Assembly: GCF_000717175.1 (NCBI RefSeq)
Contig: NZ_JNYD01000004.1
Location: forward strand, 1 to 64,000
DNA from: Pseudonocardia autotrophica
Lineage (GTDB): Bacteria > Actinomycetota > Actinomycetes > Mycobacteriales > Pseudonocardiaceae
Direction: 5' to 3'
Length of the DNA stretch: 64,000 nucleotides
The notes under the pieces: generated by a model
What the model was told of the DNA's origin: nothing
Databases searched by the model: none
Seen by the model: only the letters and a program-made list of their open reading frames with translations
Shown: positions 33,054 through 42,100 of the stretch, in pieces
How positions within the stretch are numbered: position 1 is the first letter of the stretch
Layout of the letters: every line of letters begins with the position of its first letter
Translations under genes and position numbers: made by a program

Positions 33054-34903
33054 GGACGCGCATCTGGGCCGGGATCGGCGCCGTCGCGGTGGTCAGCGCG
33101 GTGCTGCTGGCGATTTGGGCGCCGAGCCTCGCCGAGGTCTACGGGTATGCCGACCTCGGGCCCGTGGTCAACGCCGGGCTGCCCCTCGCACAGCTGGTCG
33201 CCCTCGGCGCAGCGGCCGTCGCAATCGGGAATCTGCTCCTCGCGGCCGTTCTCGCTCCCGGCGATCCCCGAGGCAGCGTCTCACCTGCCGGCTACGCCGC
33301 CCTGCTCGCCATCCGACCCGCCGGCGCGCTGCTGGCCCTCGCGGGCTTCACAGTCGCCGTCCTGACCGCCTCCGAGACCGTCGGCGTCGACCCGGCCACC
33401 TACCTGACTCGGCCGGACCTCCTGGTCGCCGGGCTCGCCGCGGTCGAGCCCGCAGCCGGCTGGGCGATCCTCGCCGCCGTCGCCGTCCTCGTGGCAACGG
33501 CGTCCCGGACGGTGCTGTCCTGGCGTGGATCGGTCGGCCTGCTCCTTGTCCTGCTGCTCGGGCTGACGGTGGCTCCGATGACCTCGGTCGGCAACGCCGA
33601 GGAGGACCACGACTGGTCGGGCGACGCCGCCACGTTGCACAGCCTCGCCGCCCTGCTCTGGCTCGGAAGCACGATCGCGGTCGTGCTCTCGGCGTCCCGG
33701 GGGACGGCGACGACGACGCTGCTGCGACGACACCGCGCGATCGCCACCGGTGCCCTGCTCGTCGTGACCGGGTCGGCGATCGTCCCGGCCCTGCTCGCGC
33801 TTCGCTTTAACCAGGTCCTGTCCACCGGTTATGGGCTGCTGGTCGTGGCCAGCCTGATCGCCACCGCGCTCCTGGTGACCGCGGGGGTACTGATGCGCCG
33901 ACGCACAACCCGCGCTGCGCCACTCGCGATGGTCGAGCTGGTGCTCCTCGGGCTCGCCGCCGCGGCCGGGACGGCGATGAGCCGTCTGGTTCCGCCCGCG
34001 GACGATGGACAGGACGTCAGCCGCCTCGTCTACTTCCTGGGCTACGAGCTGCCCGACCACATGACCCTCGCGGACCTCGTCCTGCGGTGGCGGATCGACC
34101 TGATCTTCGCGCCGCTCTCACTGCTCGCCGCCGCGACCTATGTCCTCGCCGTCGCTCGCCTGCGACGCCAGGGCCGGCATTGGCCGTGGACCCGAACCGC
34201 TGCCTGGCTCGCCGGGTGCGCCGCCGTGCTGATCGCGACCTCCTCCGGCATCGGAACCTACGCGACCGGTGTGCTGAGCATCCACCTGCTGGCGCACACG
34301 CTGCTCGCGGCCGTCGCGCCGGTGTGCCTGGTACTCGGGCACGCACTGAGCCTGCTGCGCGAGGCCTCGCCGCAGCTCGGCGTCCGAGTCGACGCCCTGC
34401 TCGACAGCACCCCGGCCCGCACGGCCCGCCACCCCGCGATCGCCTGGTGTCTCGTGGCCGCTGCCCTGTTCGGCCTGTACGCCACCGGCCTGTTCGGGGC
34501 GATCGTGCTCGAGCACTGGTCCCATCCGGCCATGGACGCCACCACCCTCGCCACGGGGCTGCTGCTGTTCTGGATCCTGCTCGGGCACCAGCCCGGCAAC
34601 GCCGGGCTTCCTGGCCTCGGGCGGCTGGCCATGGCCTTCGCCATGATGCTGCTACACGCCGGCTTCGCGATCTGGCTGCTGAGTCGGTCGAGCCCGATCG
34701 CGCAGGGCTTCTACGGAGCGCTGCAACTGCCGTTCGTTCCGGACTTGATCGCGGACCAGCGGCGTGGGGCCGTCCTGTACTGGCTCATCGGAGAGCTCGC
34801 CATGGTCGGAGCGATCGCAATGCTTGCCCATCGGTGGAGCCGTGGATCCCGCCTCGACGGCCCGTCCCTTCTGCCGGCGAACCACGAGATGACGGCTACT
34901 TGA
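33050..34903 (+). CDS. CopD-CtaG fusion membrane protein
   Basis: This 617-residue protein has about 16 helices. The first half is CopD-like (DHDWSGDAATLHSLAALLWLG with conserved His). The second half is a CtaG_caa3 domain (GVLSIHLLAHTLLAAVAPVCLVLG, LEHWSHPAMD, WILLGHQPGN, AFAMMLLHAGFAIWLL). Such fusions occur widely in actinobacteria and are thought to move copper to cytochrome oxidase. It is translationally coupled to the copper ATPase, so the pair may balance export against delivery. It is the second CtaG in the window (see 19400). Confidence 0.9.
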   Translation: MRTRIWAGIGAVAVVSAVLLAIWAPSLAEVYGYADLGPVVNAGLPLAQLVALGAAAVAIGNLLLAAVLAPGDPRGSVSPAGYAALLAIRPAGALLALAGFTVAVLTASETVGVDPATYLTRPDLLVAGLAAVEPAAGWAILAAVAVLVATASRTVLSWRGSVGLLLVLLLGLTVAPMTSVGNAEEDHDWSGDAATLHSLAALLWLGSTIAVVLSASRGTATTTLLRRHRAIATGALLVVTGSAIVPALLALRFNQVLSTGYGLLVVASLIATALLVTAGVLMRRRTTRAAPLAMVELVLLGLAAAAGTAMSRLVPPADDGQDVSRLVYFLGYELPDHMTLADLVLRWRIDLIFAPLSLLAAATYVLAVARLRRQGRHWPWTRTAAWLAGCAAVLIATSSGIGTYATGVLSIHLLAHTLLAAVAPVCLVLGHALSLLREASPQLGVRVDALLDSTPARTARHPAIAWCLVAAALFGLYATGLFGAIVLEHWSHPAMDATTLATGLLLFWILLGHQPGNAGLPGLGRLAMAFAMMLLHAGFAIWLLSRSSPIAQGFYGALQLPFVPDLIADQRRGAVLYWLIGELAMVGAIAMLAHRWSRGSRLDGPSLLPANHEMTAT

Positions 34904-35111
34904 TCGACGAGCCTTGAAACCGCGGATCGTGCAACTCAAGGCGTGGCCCCTCGCCGCACAATCGCCTGGTCACAACGGCTAGACGTCGGGATCAGTGCGG
35001 CACCCGCCTCAACGGTGAGCTGAGCAAGCCGCCGGAGAAATCAATCGCGAAGCTCAGCCTGCCTTGCCTACCTTAGCCATCGACCGGCCGGCTTCTCGGA
35101 ATCGTCAGACG

Positions 35112-35629
35112 TCAATGGAGTAGCACCTTCAAGCCGACAACCACCCCACCCAGCGCCGCGCTGCACAGACTCCATCCCAGAGCCTGAAACCGGGTCGCGG
35201 CGGCTCGACGCGCTGCCGCATGACCAAAGGCGCCGAGCATGAGGATGGCTAGCCCGAGCGCGGAGAAGACCGCGAAAGCGACCCGCCCGGTCAGCAGCGC
35301 GAGTACGACCAGGAGGACGAGCGGGGTCAGCCCCGCCTCGACGACCGGCAGCCCACGCCCCAGAGCCGCCATCACCGCGCACGGCGGCCAGCCGAGTGAA
35401 CGGCAGCCGCAAGAAGCTCCGCGTACCGCTCAGCGGCCCAATAGACTGCCACGGTCACGACCACCGTGAGGACTATCTGACCAAGGTCGGCGGACGCGCT
35501 GCCGATAGCGATCGCGGCCGCGCCGATGACCGTGCCGTAGATCGACTGGGCGAGATCGTGCTCGGTCCGCCACCGGTGATGACTCAGCACAGTCCGACGC
35601 AGCAGCCTTCGTCCTGGGGAAGCCGTCAT
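35112..35629 (-). pseudogene. Small membrane protein of about 170 residues, split by a frameshift
   Basis: The first frame (35629 to 35372) has EHDLAQSIYGTVIGAAAIAI and VYWAAERYAELLAAAVH; the second (35375 to 35112) has RGLPVVEAGLTPLVLLVVLA, AFGHAAARRA and a terminal LGGVVVGLKVLLH. As I recall, actinobacterial relatives encode both parts in one protein of unknown function. Here the halves overlap as ATGA, so they could also be two coupled genes. The break is near 35374. Confidence 0.55.
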
Positions 35630-35683
35630 GCTCGGTTCCCGCCCGCCGCGGCGCTCATCCCGGCTACGTCCGATCCGCGGCAT

Positions 35684-36153
35684 GCACCATCGTCCTAGGC
35701 TGGCCCCTAGCTAGCAAAGGTACCGTCACCCCGCGCGGGTGAACTGCGGAACTATCGACCAGGGGACGAAGATCGTGGCGGAGACCGCCAAGATTTTCTG
35801 GTGTCGCAGGCCGCCATCAACATGGGTTCTGTGGTTTGGCTGCTGTCGGCCAACGAGCTGCAGCTTCTGCCGATTTTCCACCGCCGCCCACCGAAGCGCG
35901 GCTAGCGGCGGGCGGAGCTTGCCGAGTAGGGCATCACGCTGTTATTGGTTCAGGCCTCCCTCGAACGGTGCGGACGGACGTTGCCCGGGGGAACGGGCCA
36001 TGACCAGCGTCCGACGGCCGTGCCGCGGCCGGGGCTGCTCGAAGCCAGCCCGCACCGAGATCGTGCGGGTCCAGGGCCGATCGCGGTTCTCCTACCTCGG
36101 GTGCCCGTTTCCGATCGCCCAGCGAAGCAGAGCGCCCGGCGTGCGCGAATTTC
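35684..36153. other. Intergenic; left flank of the mobile element's core genes
   Basis: No gene was recognised. A copy of the tRNA-Thr 3' end was searched for here by eye, because an attachment site would be expected if the element ended here. None was found. Confidence 0.35.
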
Positions 36154-36227
36154 GTGCCGCAGAAGCCGCGGAAGCCGCGAAAGGGGTTAGTGGGGGACTT
36201 CTGCGGCTTCCGCGGCTTCTGCGGCAC
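36154..36227. repeat. 25-bp perfect inverted repeat overlapping the end of the DUF3987 gene
   Basis: GTGCCGCAGAAGCCGCGGAA plus GCCGC (36154-36178) is exactly inverted at 36203-36227, with a 24-base loop. Each arm is built from GAAGCCGC repeats, and the right arm encodes the AAEAAEAAE end of the protein. It could be a transcription terminator or a site used by the element. Confidence 0.7.
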
Positions 36228-37779
36228 GGGGATGGACCTGCCAGCGCGGCGAGCCGGGCCGCCCACCCGTGGGCCCGGCGGGGGTGTCGGGGCGGATGTA
36301 GCCGTGGTCTTCGAGTACCCGCAGCGCGGGGTCGAGGTCGCCGACCTTGCGGAACCGGGCCCGGGAGACCCCGGAGAACAGCTCGCGGCGGGTGAACCGC
36401 TCCGCTTCAGTGCGGGCAATCCAGTCGAGCAGGGCGCGGGCGTCGTCGAGGACCGGGTCGGCGCCCATCCGGTCGAACACGGCGAGGGCATGGGCGAGGA
36501 AGTAGTGGCCGAGCCGGGCGGCGGCATCGACGGCGCGGACGGGGACGGGTTGGGCCCATGCAGTCGGGAGGGTGTCGGCGAGGTACAACAGGCCGGCCAG
36601 GCGGGCGGTGGCGCCGGTGAGCTTGGACGCCCAGTCGACGATGTGGGCCAGTTCGGCGTGCGGGGCAAGTTTGGGTTCGAGCCGGCGTTCGAGGTCGAGG
36701 ACGCGGTGGTCGGCGGTGTCGTTGAGGCACAGTCGTAGCGGCTCGCCCTGGTCGGCGAGGGTGACCGCGAGCCGGACCAGGCGGGTGGCGTAGCTGCGGT
36801 CGACCGGGGCCGGGACCGGCGGGGCGCCGACGCGACGCCGGCCCACGGTGTTCTCCGGTATCGAGTACAGGATCCGGGCGAGCAGGCCACGGCCGCGGAA
36901 GCCCGGCATGCGCGCGATGTCGGTGAGCACGTCTGGTTGCAGGGCCAGCCCGAGGGTGAGCGCCGGCGATGCGACGTGTTCGGCCGGGCGTCCCTTGCGG
37001 TCGACCCGCAGCAGGTCGCCGGCGTGGCCCTTGAGGAAGACCTCGAGGTTGGGCACGCCGCCGGAGTAGCGCCCGGCCAGGGTGGCGAAGATGCCGCCCT
37101 CCGCCGACAGCACGGCCAGCCGGCCGCCCTGCTCGGCCAGCAGCGTCGCGGCGGCCTCGACGGTGATGTCATCGGCGATCAGCCGCGGCAGCGGGGGCAC
37201 CACGATCCCGTCGGCCTCGACGGCGGCCTCCGTTGCCGACGCGAGGGCCTCGTCTCGGGCCAGCCGCTCGTGAGCAGTAGTCGCGTGTTTCGCGCGGCGC
37301 TCGGCCTCGGCATGGGCGACCTTGCGGGCCAGCTCGGCCTCGGCGATGCGCGGGCGGGTCTGCTCGATGAGGTGGCGTTCCGCCTCGAGCAGGGGCGCGG
37401 TCATTGCGGCAAACACGGCGCTCTTGCGGGAGCCGGGGGGCATCGCGACGACGGTGTAGAGGTTGAGCGGCTCGTGCCAGCCCGGCCGCACCTCCATCTC
37501 CGCGCGCCCGCCGGCGGCGGTGGACAGCGCGGCCAGGGCCAGGCAGCCGGGCAGATCCAGCGGGGTTTGGGTGAACTCGGCGACCGCGAGCACCATCTCC
37601 GCCACCCATTCCGGCAGCGCGTCGACCGGGAACGGCGGCACGAGCCGATGCGGGGTCAGTGGGGTCGGGTCGGCGTCCCAGCCTTGCGCCGCGGTCTGGT
37701 CCTCGCCGTGCAGGACGGCGAGGCGGCGGTCGGCGTCGAGGCCGGCGAGGATGTCGCGGGCGCTGCGGCGCTGGGTCAC
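36187..37779 (-). CDS. DUF3987 (YfjI-like) helicase/primase-associated protein
   Basis: The 530 residues carry the DUF3987 core: GRAEMEVRPGWHEPLNLYTV, a P-loop-like VAMPPGSRKSAVFAAM, a Walker-B-like VLSAEGGIFATLAG and the ARILYSIPENTVGRR region. These proteins accompany prim-pol genes in actinomycete integrative elements and probably serve as replication helicases. GTG 37779 overlaps the stop of the prim-pol gene (GTGA). A degenerate Ala-Glu end is produced by the inverted repeat at 36203. Confidence 0.82.
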   Translation of the reverse strand: MTQRRSARDILAGLDADRRLAVLHGEDQTAAQGWDADPTPLTPHRLVPPFPVDALPEWVAEMVLAVAEFTQTPLDLPGCLALAALSTAAGGRAEMEVRPGWHEPLNLYTVVAMPPGSRKSAVFAAMTAPLLEAERHLIEQTRPRIAEAELARKVAHAEAERRAKHATTAHERLARDEALASATEAAVEADGIVVPPLPRLIADDITVEAAATLLAEQGGRLAVLSAEGGIFATLAGRYSGGVPNLEVFLKGHAGDLLRVDRKGRPAEHVASPALTLGLALQPDVLTDIARMPGFRGRGLLARILYSIPENTVGRRRVGAPPVPAPVDRSYATRLVRLAVTLADQGEPLRLCLNDTADHRVLDLERRLEPKLAPHAELAHIVDWASKLTGATARLAGLLYLADTLPTAWAQPVPVRAVDAAARLGHYFLAHALAVFDRMGADPVLDDARALLDWIARTEAERFTRRELFSGVSRARFRKVGDLDPALRVLEDHGYIRPDTPAGPTGGRPGSPRWQVHPRAAEAAEAAEVPH

Positions 37780-38684
37780 GGTGCACCACTCCCGTTCGGG
37801 GCTGGGCGGGGATGGCGGGCGCCGGCGGTCAGTCCGGAGCGGATGGTGCGGTCCGCTTCGCGGGCGGGCAGGCCGATCGCTGCCGAGGCTTCGGCCAGGG
37901 CGGCTCGGGCCAGCGGGTCGGGGAGCAGGCCGGCGGCGACGAGCTGGCCGAGGGCGAAGGCGGCCTTGTTCAGGGTGGTGTTGCGTTGATGGCTGCCCGC
38001 CCGGGCGGCGAGCACCGCCTCGATCTCCCCGCGCAGGGCCGCGGCCGCGTACTGAGATCGTCGACCAACGAGGTCGAGGAAAGCCCCGAGCTCCTGCCGT
38101 TCCTGCCCCGGGGCAGGGACGTCCGGGCTGGCCAGCAGCTCGGTGATCCAGTCCGGCAGCGGCGCCACGACGTCGTGGTCGTTGCTGCGATAGCGACGCC
38201 CGCGCACCACCGAGCCCGCGGCGACGACGTAGCCGCCCGCGGCACGCACGTCGATCAGCCACCCGAGACGCCCCGCCGAGTTCCGGATCCGCCGATTGGG
38301 CGGTGCGGTGAAGTACAGGTGCTCGCCACCGGAGGCGGTCTCGGTGGCGAGGGTCTCCAGTGGGGTGGTCTGACCGTGGTCAGCGGCCAGCGCGGCGAGC
38401 ACGTCGATGCCATCGCGCACCCCGGGCCGGTCCCAGGCGGCGGGACGGACGGTCCCGTGGTCGGGGGTGTCGAGGTCGATCACCACCAAGTTCGACGGGC
38501 CGCAGGCCAGCCCGATATTGAGCCTCGGGGCCTGTGCCCAAGCTCTGCGGATTCGCGCCGGGTCGGTGGTCGCCCGGGCCTCCCAGTCACGTATCGCCGG
38601 CCGCTTGTCACCGGGACGAAGCGGAAACACCCGCCAGCCCCGAGCGGCATGGCTCAGCGCGGCGCGAAGTAGCTGGTCAACCAT
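37776..38684 (-). CDS. Bifunctional DNA primase/polymerase (prim-pol) of the element
   Basis: The 302 residues show the prim-pol catalytic set: the metal-binding DLDTPD in NLVVIDLDTPDHGTV, the SGGEHLYFTAP motif, and the DVRAAGGYVVAAGS segment. A helical C-terminal domain follows (QRNTTLNKAAFALGQLVAAG). It would prime and possibly copy the excised element. ATG 38684 is preceded by GGAG. With DUF3987 it forms the replication module, in the position where RepSA sits in pSAM2-type elements. Confidence 0.88.
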   Translation of the reverse strand: MVDQLLRAALSHAARGWRVFPLRPGDKRPAIRDWEARATTDPARIRRAWAQAPRLNIGLACGPSNLVVIDLDTPDHGTVRPAAWDRPGVRDGIDVLAALAADHGQTTPLETLATETASGGEHLYFTAPPNRRIRNSAGRLGWLIDVRAAGGYVVAAGSVVRGRRYRSNDHDVVAPLPDWITELLASPDVPAPGQERQELGAFLDLVGRRSQYAAAALRGEIEAVLAARAGSHQRNTTLNKAAFALGQLVAAGLLPDPLARAALAEASAAIGLPAREADRTIRSGLTAGARHPRPAPNGSGAP

Positions 38685-38739
38685 GCCCGTCTCCTCGTGG
38701 CGGTGTCGAAAGGTCGGCGCGGCGTGCGACTCTGGAGAT

Positions 38740-39162
38740 GTGCGAGTGACCGGGCGCGACCTTGAGCGGATCCCGCCGGGCAACCTCTGGGTGCCTCGTG
38801 GGGAGTTCGGCGCGCTCTGGGTAGCCGCCGAGAAGCTCACCTCGGCCAACGGCGAGCGCGGGATCGCCGATTGGGTACCGGCCGGGGTGGCGCTGACCTG
38901 CCGGTGGGTCGCTCGCGCGGTGAGCGAGACCGCGAACGCACAGCGGCTCCCTGTGCGTGCGCCGGTCACTGGTCGTCGCGTCCTTGCGTTCGAGGAGGCG
39001 ATCGAAGCCGAGTACCTCGCAGCAGAGACGATGCTGGTCCGGGCGAGTCCGCCAGCGCTGGTTCGTAGCCAGCCGGGCTATGTCGAGGCGGTGTCGGCGA
39101 CCTTGCGGTGGGCGTGGCGCGCCACCGGGTCGGCGCCGGTCCTGGTGCCGGTGGCTGAGTGA
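38740..39162 (+). CDS. Hypothetical protein of the mobile element, opposite strand
   Basis: The 140 residues (start VTGRDLERIPPGNLWVPRG; end WAWRATGSAPVLVPVAE) are well balanced in composition and fill the gap between the prim-pol and relaxase genes on the other strand. No family was recognised. GTG 38740 is preceded by CTGGAG; GTG 38746 is also possible. Two Ala-rich helices in the middle (AFEEAIEAEYLAAETMLV) may form a small helical domain. Confidence 0.5.
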   Translation: MRVTGRDLERIPPGNLWVPRGEFGALWVAAEKLTSANGERGIADWVPAGVALTCRWVARAVSETANAQRLPVRAPVTGRRVLAFEEAIEAEYLAAETMLVRASPPALVRSQPGYVEAVSATLRWAWRATGSAPVLVPVAE

Positions 39163-39164
39163 GG

Positions 39165-42100
39165 TCACGTCCGCTCCCAGGCGTCCTCGTCGACCACGTC
39201 GTGCTCCTGGACCGGTGATCGCGCGGCCTCGGCCGCGAGCTCTTCGGCCTGGTGGCCGGCGTCGTAGACGTCGCGGGCGTGGATCTCGGCCAAGGCACGG
39301 TGGGCGCGGTCGATCGCGGCTGAGGTCTCGTCCGCACTCGGCACCCGCACCGTGTCCTCGTCGCGGATTCGCTCCTCACTCGCTGCGATCTCACGGATGT
39401 CCTGCGGCTCATCGACTCGCTCAGCTGAAGCGTGGTCGAGTTCGTAGTCCTCGACGATCTCGCGGTGCCGCTCGTCCTCCGCCTGGTCTGCGCGGTGGGC
39501 GGCGAGCCATTCCTCGGCGGTGACCTGCGGCTCGGGGTCGGTGGCATCGGCATGGCGCAGTGCGAGCTCGGCCTGCGCCCGCTCCCCGGCCGCCCGGGTT
39601 CCGGCGGTGTGTGCCAGCCAGCGGGACCGAACATCGTCGAGGTCCTGCAGCTGCGCTGCTCGTGCGTCGAGAGTCGCGGCGAGCGCGGCGGCGTCGCGGC
39701 CCTGTTGGGCGAGCTGGTCGCGATCGGGGCCGCCGCGGGCGGCTTCGGCCTGCAGCAGCGCCGCCTTCTGCCGCTGGGCGTCAGCGGCCTGGTAGGTGGC
39801 GGCGATTTCGTTGGCGACGTAACGGGGCCCCCAGGCCGCTTCCCGTTCGGCGGCGCGGATGCGCATACGGAGCTGCCCGTCGGACATCTCGACCTCCTCG
39901 CGGTCGATCTCCGGGCGGCCGAGCGCGCGCCAGGCGTCCCGGTAGGCGGCGAACGCCTCGACTTGGCCGGGTGCGGGAGCCGGGCCCAGGGCGTCGACGT
40001 CACCGTTGTGCCCGCGCAGCTCGCGGTAGGCCGCGACTGCGCCGACGTCGGCCTTCCAATCTTGCAGTGCGCCAAAGTCGGCCGGCGGCGCCCCGAACTC
40101 TCGCACCGCCCACGCCGGCGGCTCCGCCACAGCGGCGTCGGCGAGTTCCGAGGTCCGGTTGTCCGCGGCCTCGGCGAGCCGGTCGAGGTAGGCCTGCCAC
40201 TCGGCGTCGTCGATCCGGGGTATGCGTTCGACCCAACTTGTGGTGGTGGGGTCGAAACGGTGGCGCTCGGTGATGCGCGAGTAGATGACGTTGGTGGCGT
40301 TGCGGACCCCATCCAAGGGTCTGTGGGCGATGGCGTCGGTGAGGATCTGGCGGGGGTCGTGGCCGGCGAGCTCAGCACTGCGCAGGACCCGCGTCAGCGA
40401 GGCGGCGCCGTCCTCGGCCGCGAGCCGGGCCCGGTCGCGCAGGGTGAGGGTGCCGTCGGCGGCGAGGTCGTCGAGCCAGGTCGCGGTGCGGTGGGTCGCG
40501 GCGAGCTGGGCGGCGTCGGCGAGCAGCTCCGCCGGGGTCCGCACCGACCCAACCTCCTCGGTCGACCGGGTGGCGGTGGCGAGCGCGGAGCGCTGCTCGG
40601 TCCGCCCGTCCGGGTCGAGCACAGATGCGACGACGGCGACCGGGTCGCGCCGGACGGTCTGGTCCGGGCGGCCGTCGGCGGGGTCTTCGACGACGGTCTG
40701 GGTGGCGACGTGCGCGGTGTTGGCGTCCCGGCCGCGGGACATGCCCACGTAGAGGGCCGAGGGGGCGGTGCGTGGGGTGACCACGGTATGGCTGGTGTCG
40801 ACGGTGGCCCCTTGGGCGGAGTGCACGGTGGCGGCGTAGGCGAGCGCCAAGTGGTCGGCGACGTAATCGGCGGGCAGCACGATGGGCTGCCCGTCGCTGG
40901 TGACGACCTGCAGCCCGCCGTCGGCGCGCACGGCGGTGACCTGGTAGGTCTCGCGGTTGATCGGGCCGCGATGGTTGCCCTCGACCCCGACCAGGTGCCA
41001 GCCGTTCGCCCGCGCCTCGACCAGGTCCCCGACCCCGGCGTAGGTGCCCTGCCGCCCGAGCGGCACGCCGCGCTCGGCGACCCGGCCCAGCCGGACCAGC
41101 TCGGCCCGCAGCCGCGCGGAGAGTCGGGCGGCTTGGTCGTTGGTGTCGACCAGCAGCAGCGAGCGGCGTCTGGCGAGGGTGTCGGCCAGCCACGCCCGCG
41201 CCGCGGAGGCTTCGGCCTGGTCGGGGGTGCCGGCGTCGAGCAGCCGGCCGTGGCGGTGGTAGTCGCCCAGCACCCGCTCATCCCCCGCCCGGAGGCGCAG
41301 GGAGGCGGCGCGTTCCCAGTCCGCGGTGAACCGCCGGGCGTCGACCAGCTCGTAGCGCGCCCCGGCCCCGGCGAGCAGCTCCATGCCCCCGCCGGCGCCG
41401 ACGGCGGCGAGTTGCTTGTGATCGCCGACCAGCAACAGCTTCGCCCCCGCGTTGTCCACATGCCTGTGGATGGCGGCCAGCGCGGTGGTGTCGGTCATCG
41501 CGGATTCGTCGACCACCACCAGGTCCCCGGACCGCAGCCGCCACGCCCCGTCCTCGACGGACGCCCGGGCCTCGGCCGGTGCTGCGGTGAGTCGGTCTTG
41601 GGTGGCCAGCCAGCGGGCGACGTTGCGCGCGGTCAGCCCTTCGCCGGCGAGGACGTCGGTGGCGACCTGGGAGGTCGCCAACCCGAACACCCGCCGCTCT
41701 CCCGGCTCACCGTGGAGTGCGGGGTCGGTCCAGGCGCGGGCCAGGGTGCCGACCACGAACGACTTCCCCGTCCCGGCCGGACCGACCAGTGACTCCAGCC
41801 GGGCACCGGAGGTCAGCACGCCGCGGACCGCGGCGGCCTGGTCGACGCCGAGCTCGATCCCCGCCTCCCGCAACCCCTGCAGGAACCGCTGCACTTGATG
41901 CGGCGCCACCGCCGCCGCGTCCCGAGCGGCGGTCGCTGCGACCAGGATCCGCTCGGTGCGCAACTGGTCCGGTGTGGCGAACAGCCGCCCACCCGGGGCC
42001 TGATACGCGGACGCGCCGTTGGCCAGCCGCAGCTCCGGGGGCAGGACGGAGGCGCCGGGGCGTTCGGCGTCCAGGGCGACGGCGTAGCGCAGCCCCTCCT

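Noticed and set aside
34900..36190. Left attachment site of the integrative element
   Set aside because: No stretch resembling the tRNA-Thr 3' end was found on reading both strands.
39432..41792. 786-codon plus-strand frame opposite the relaxase
   Set aside because: Gly/Val/Gln-rich antisense shadow of a high-GC gene; the relaxase frame has all motifs.
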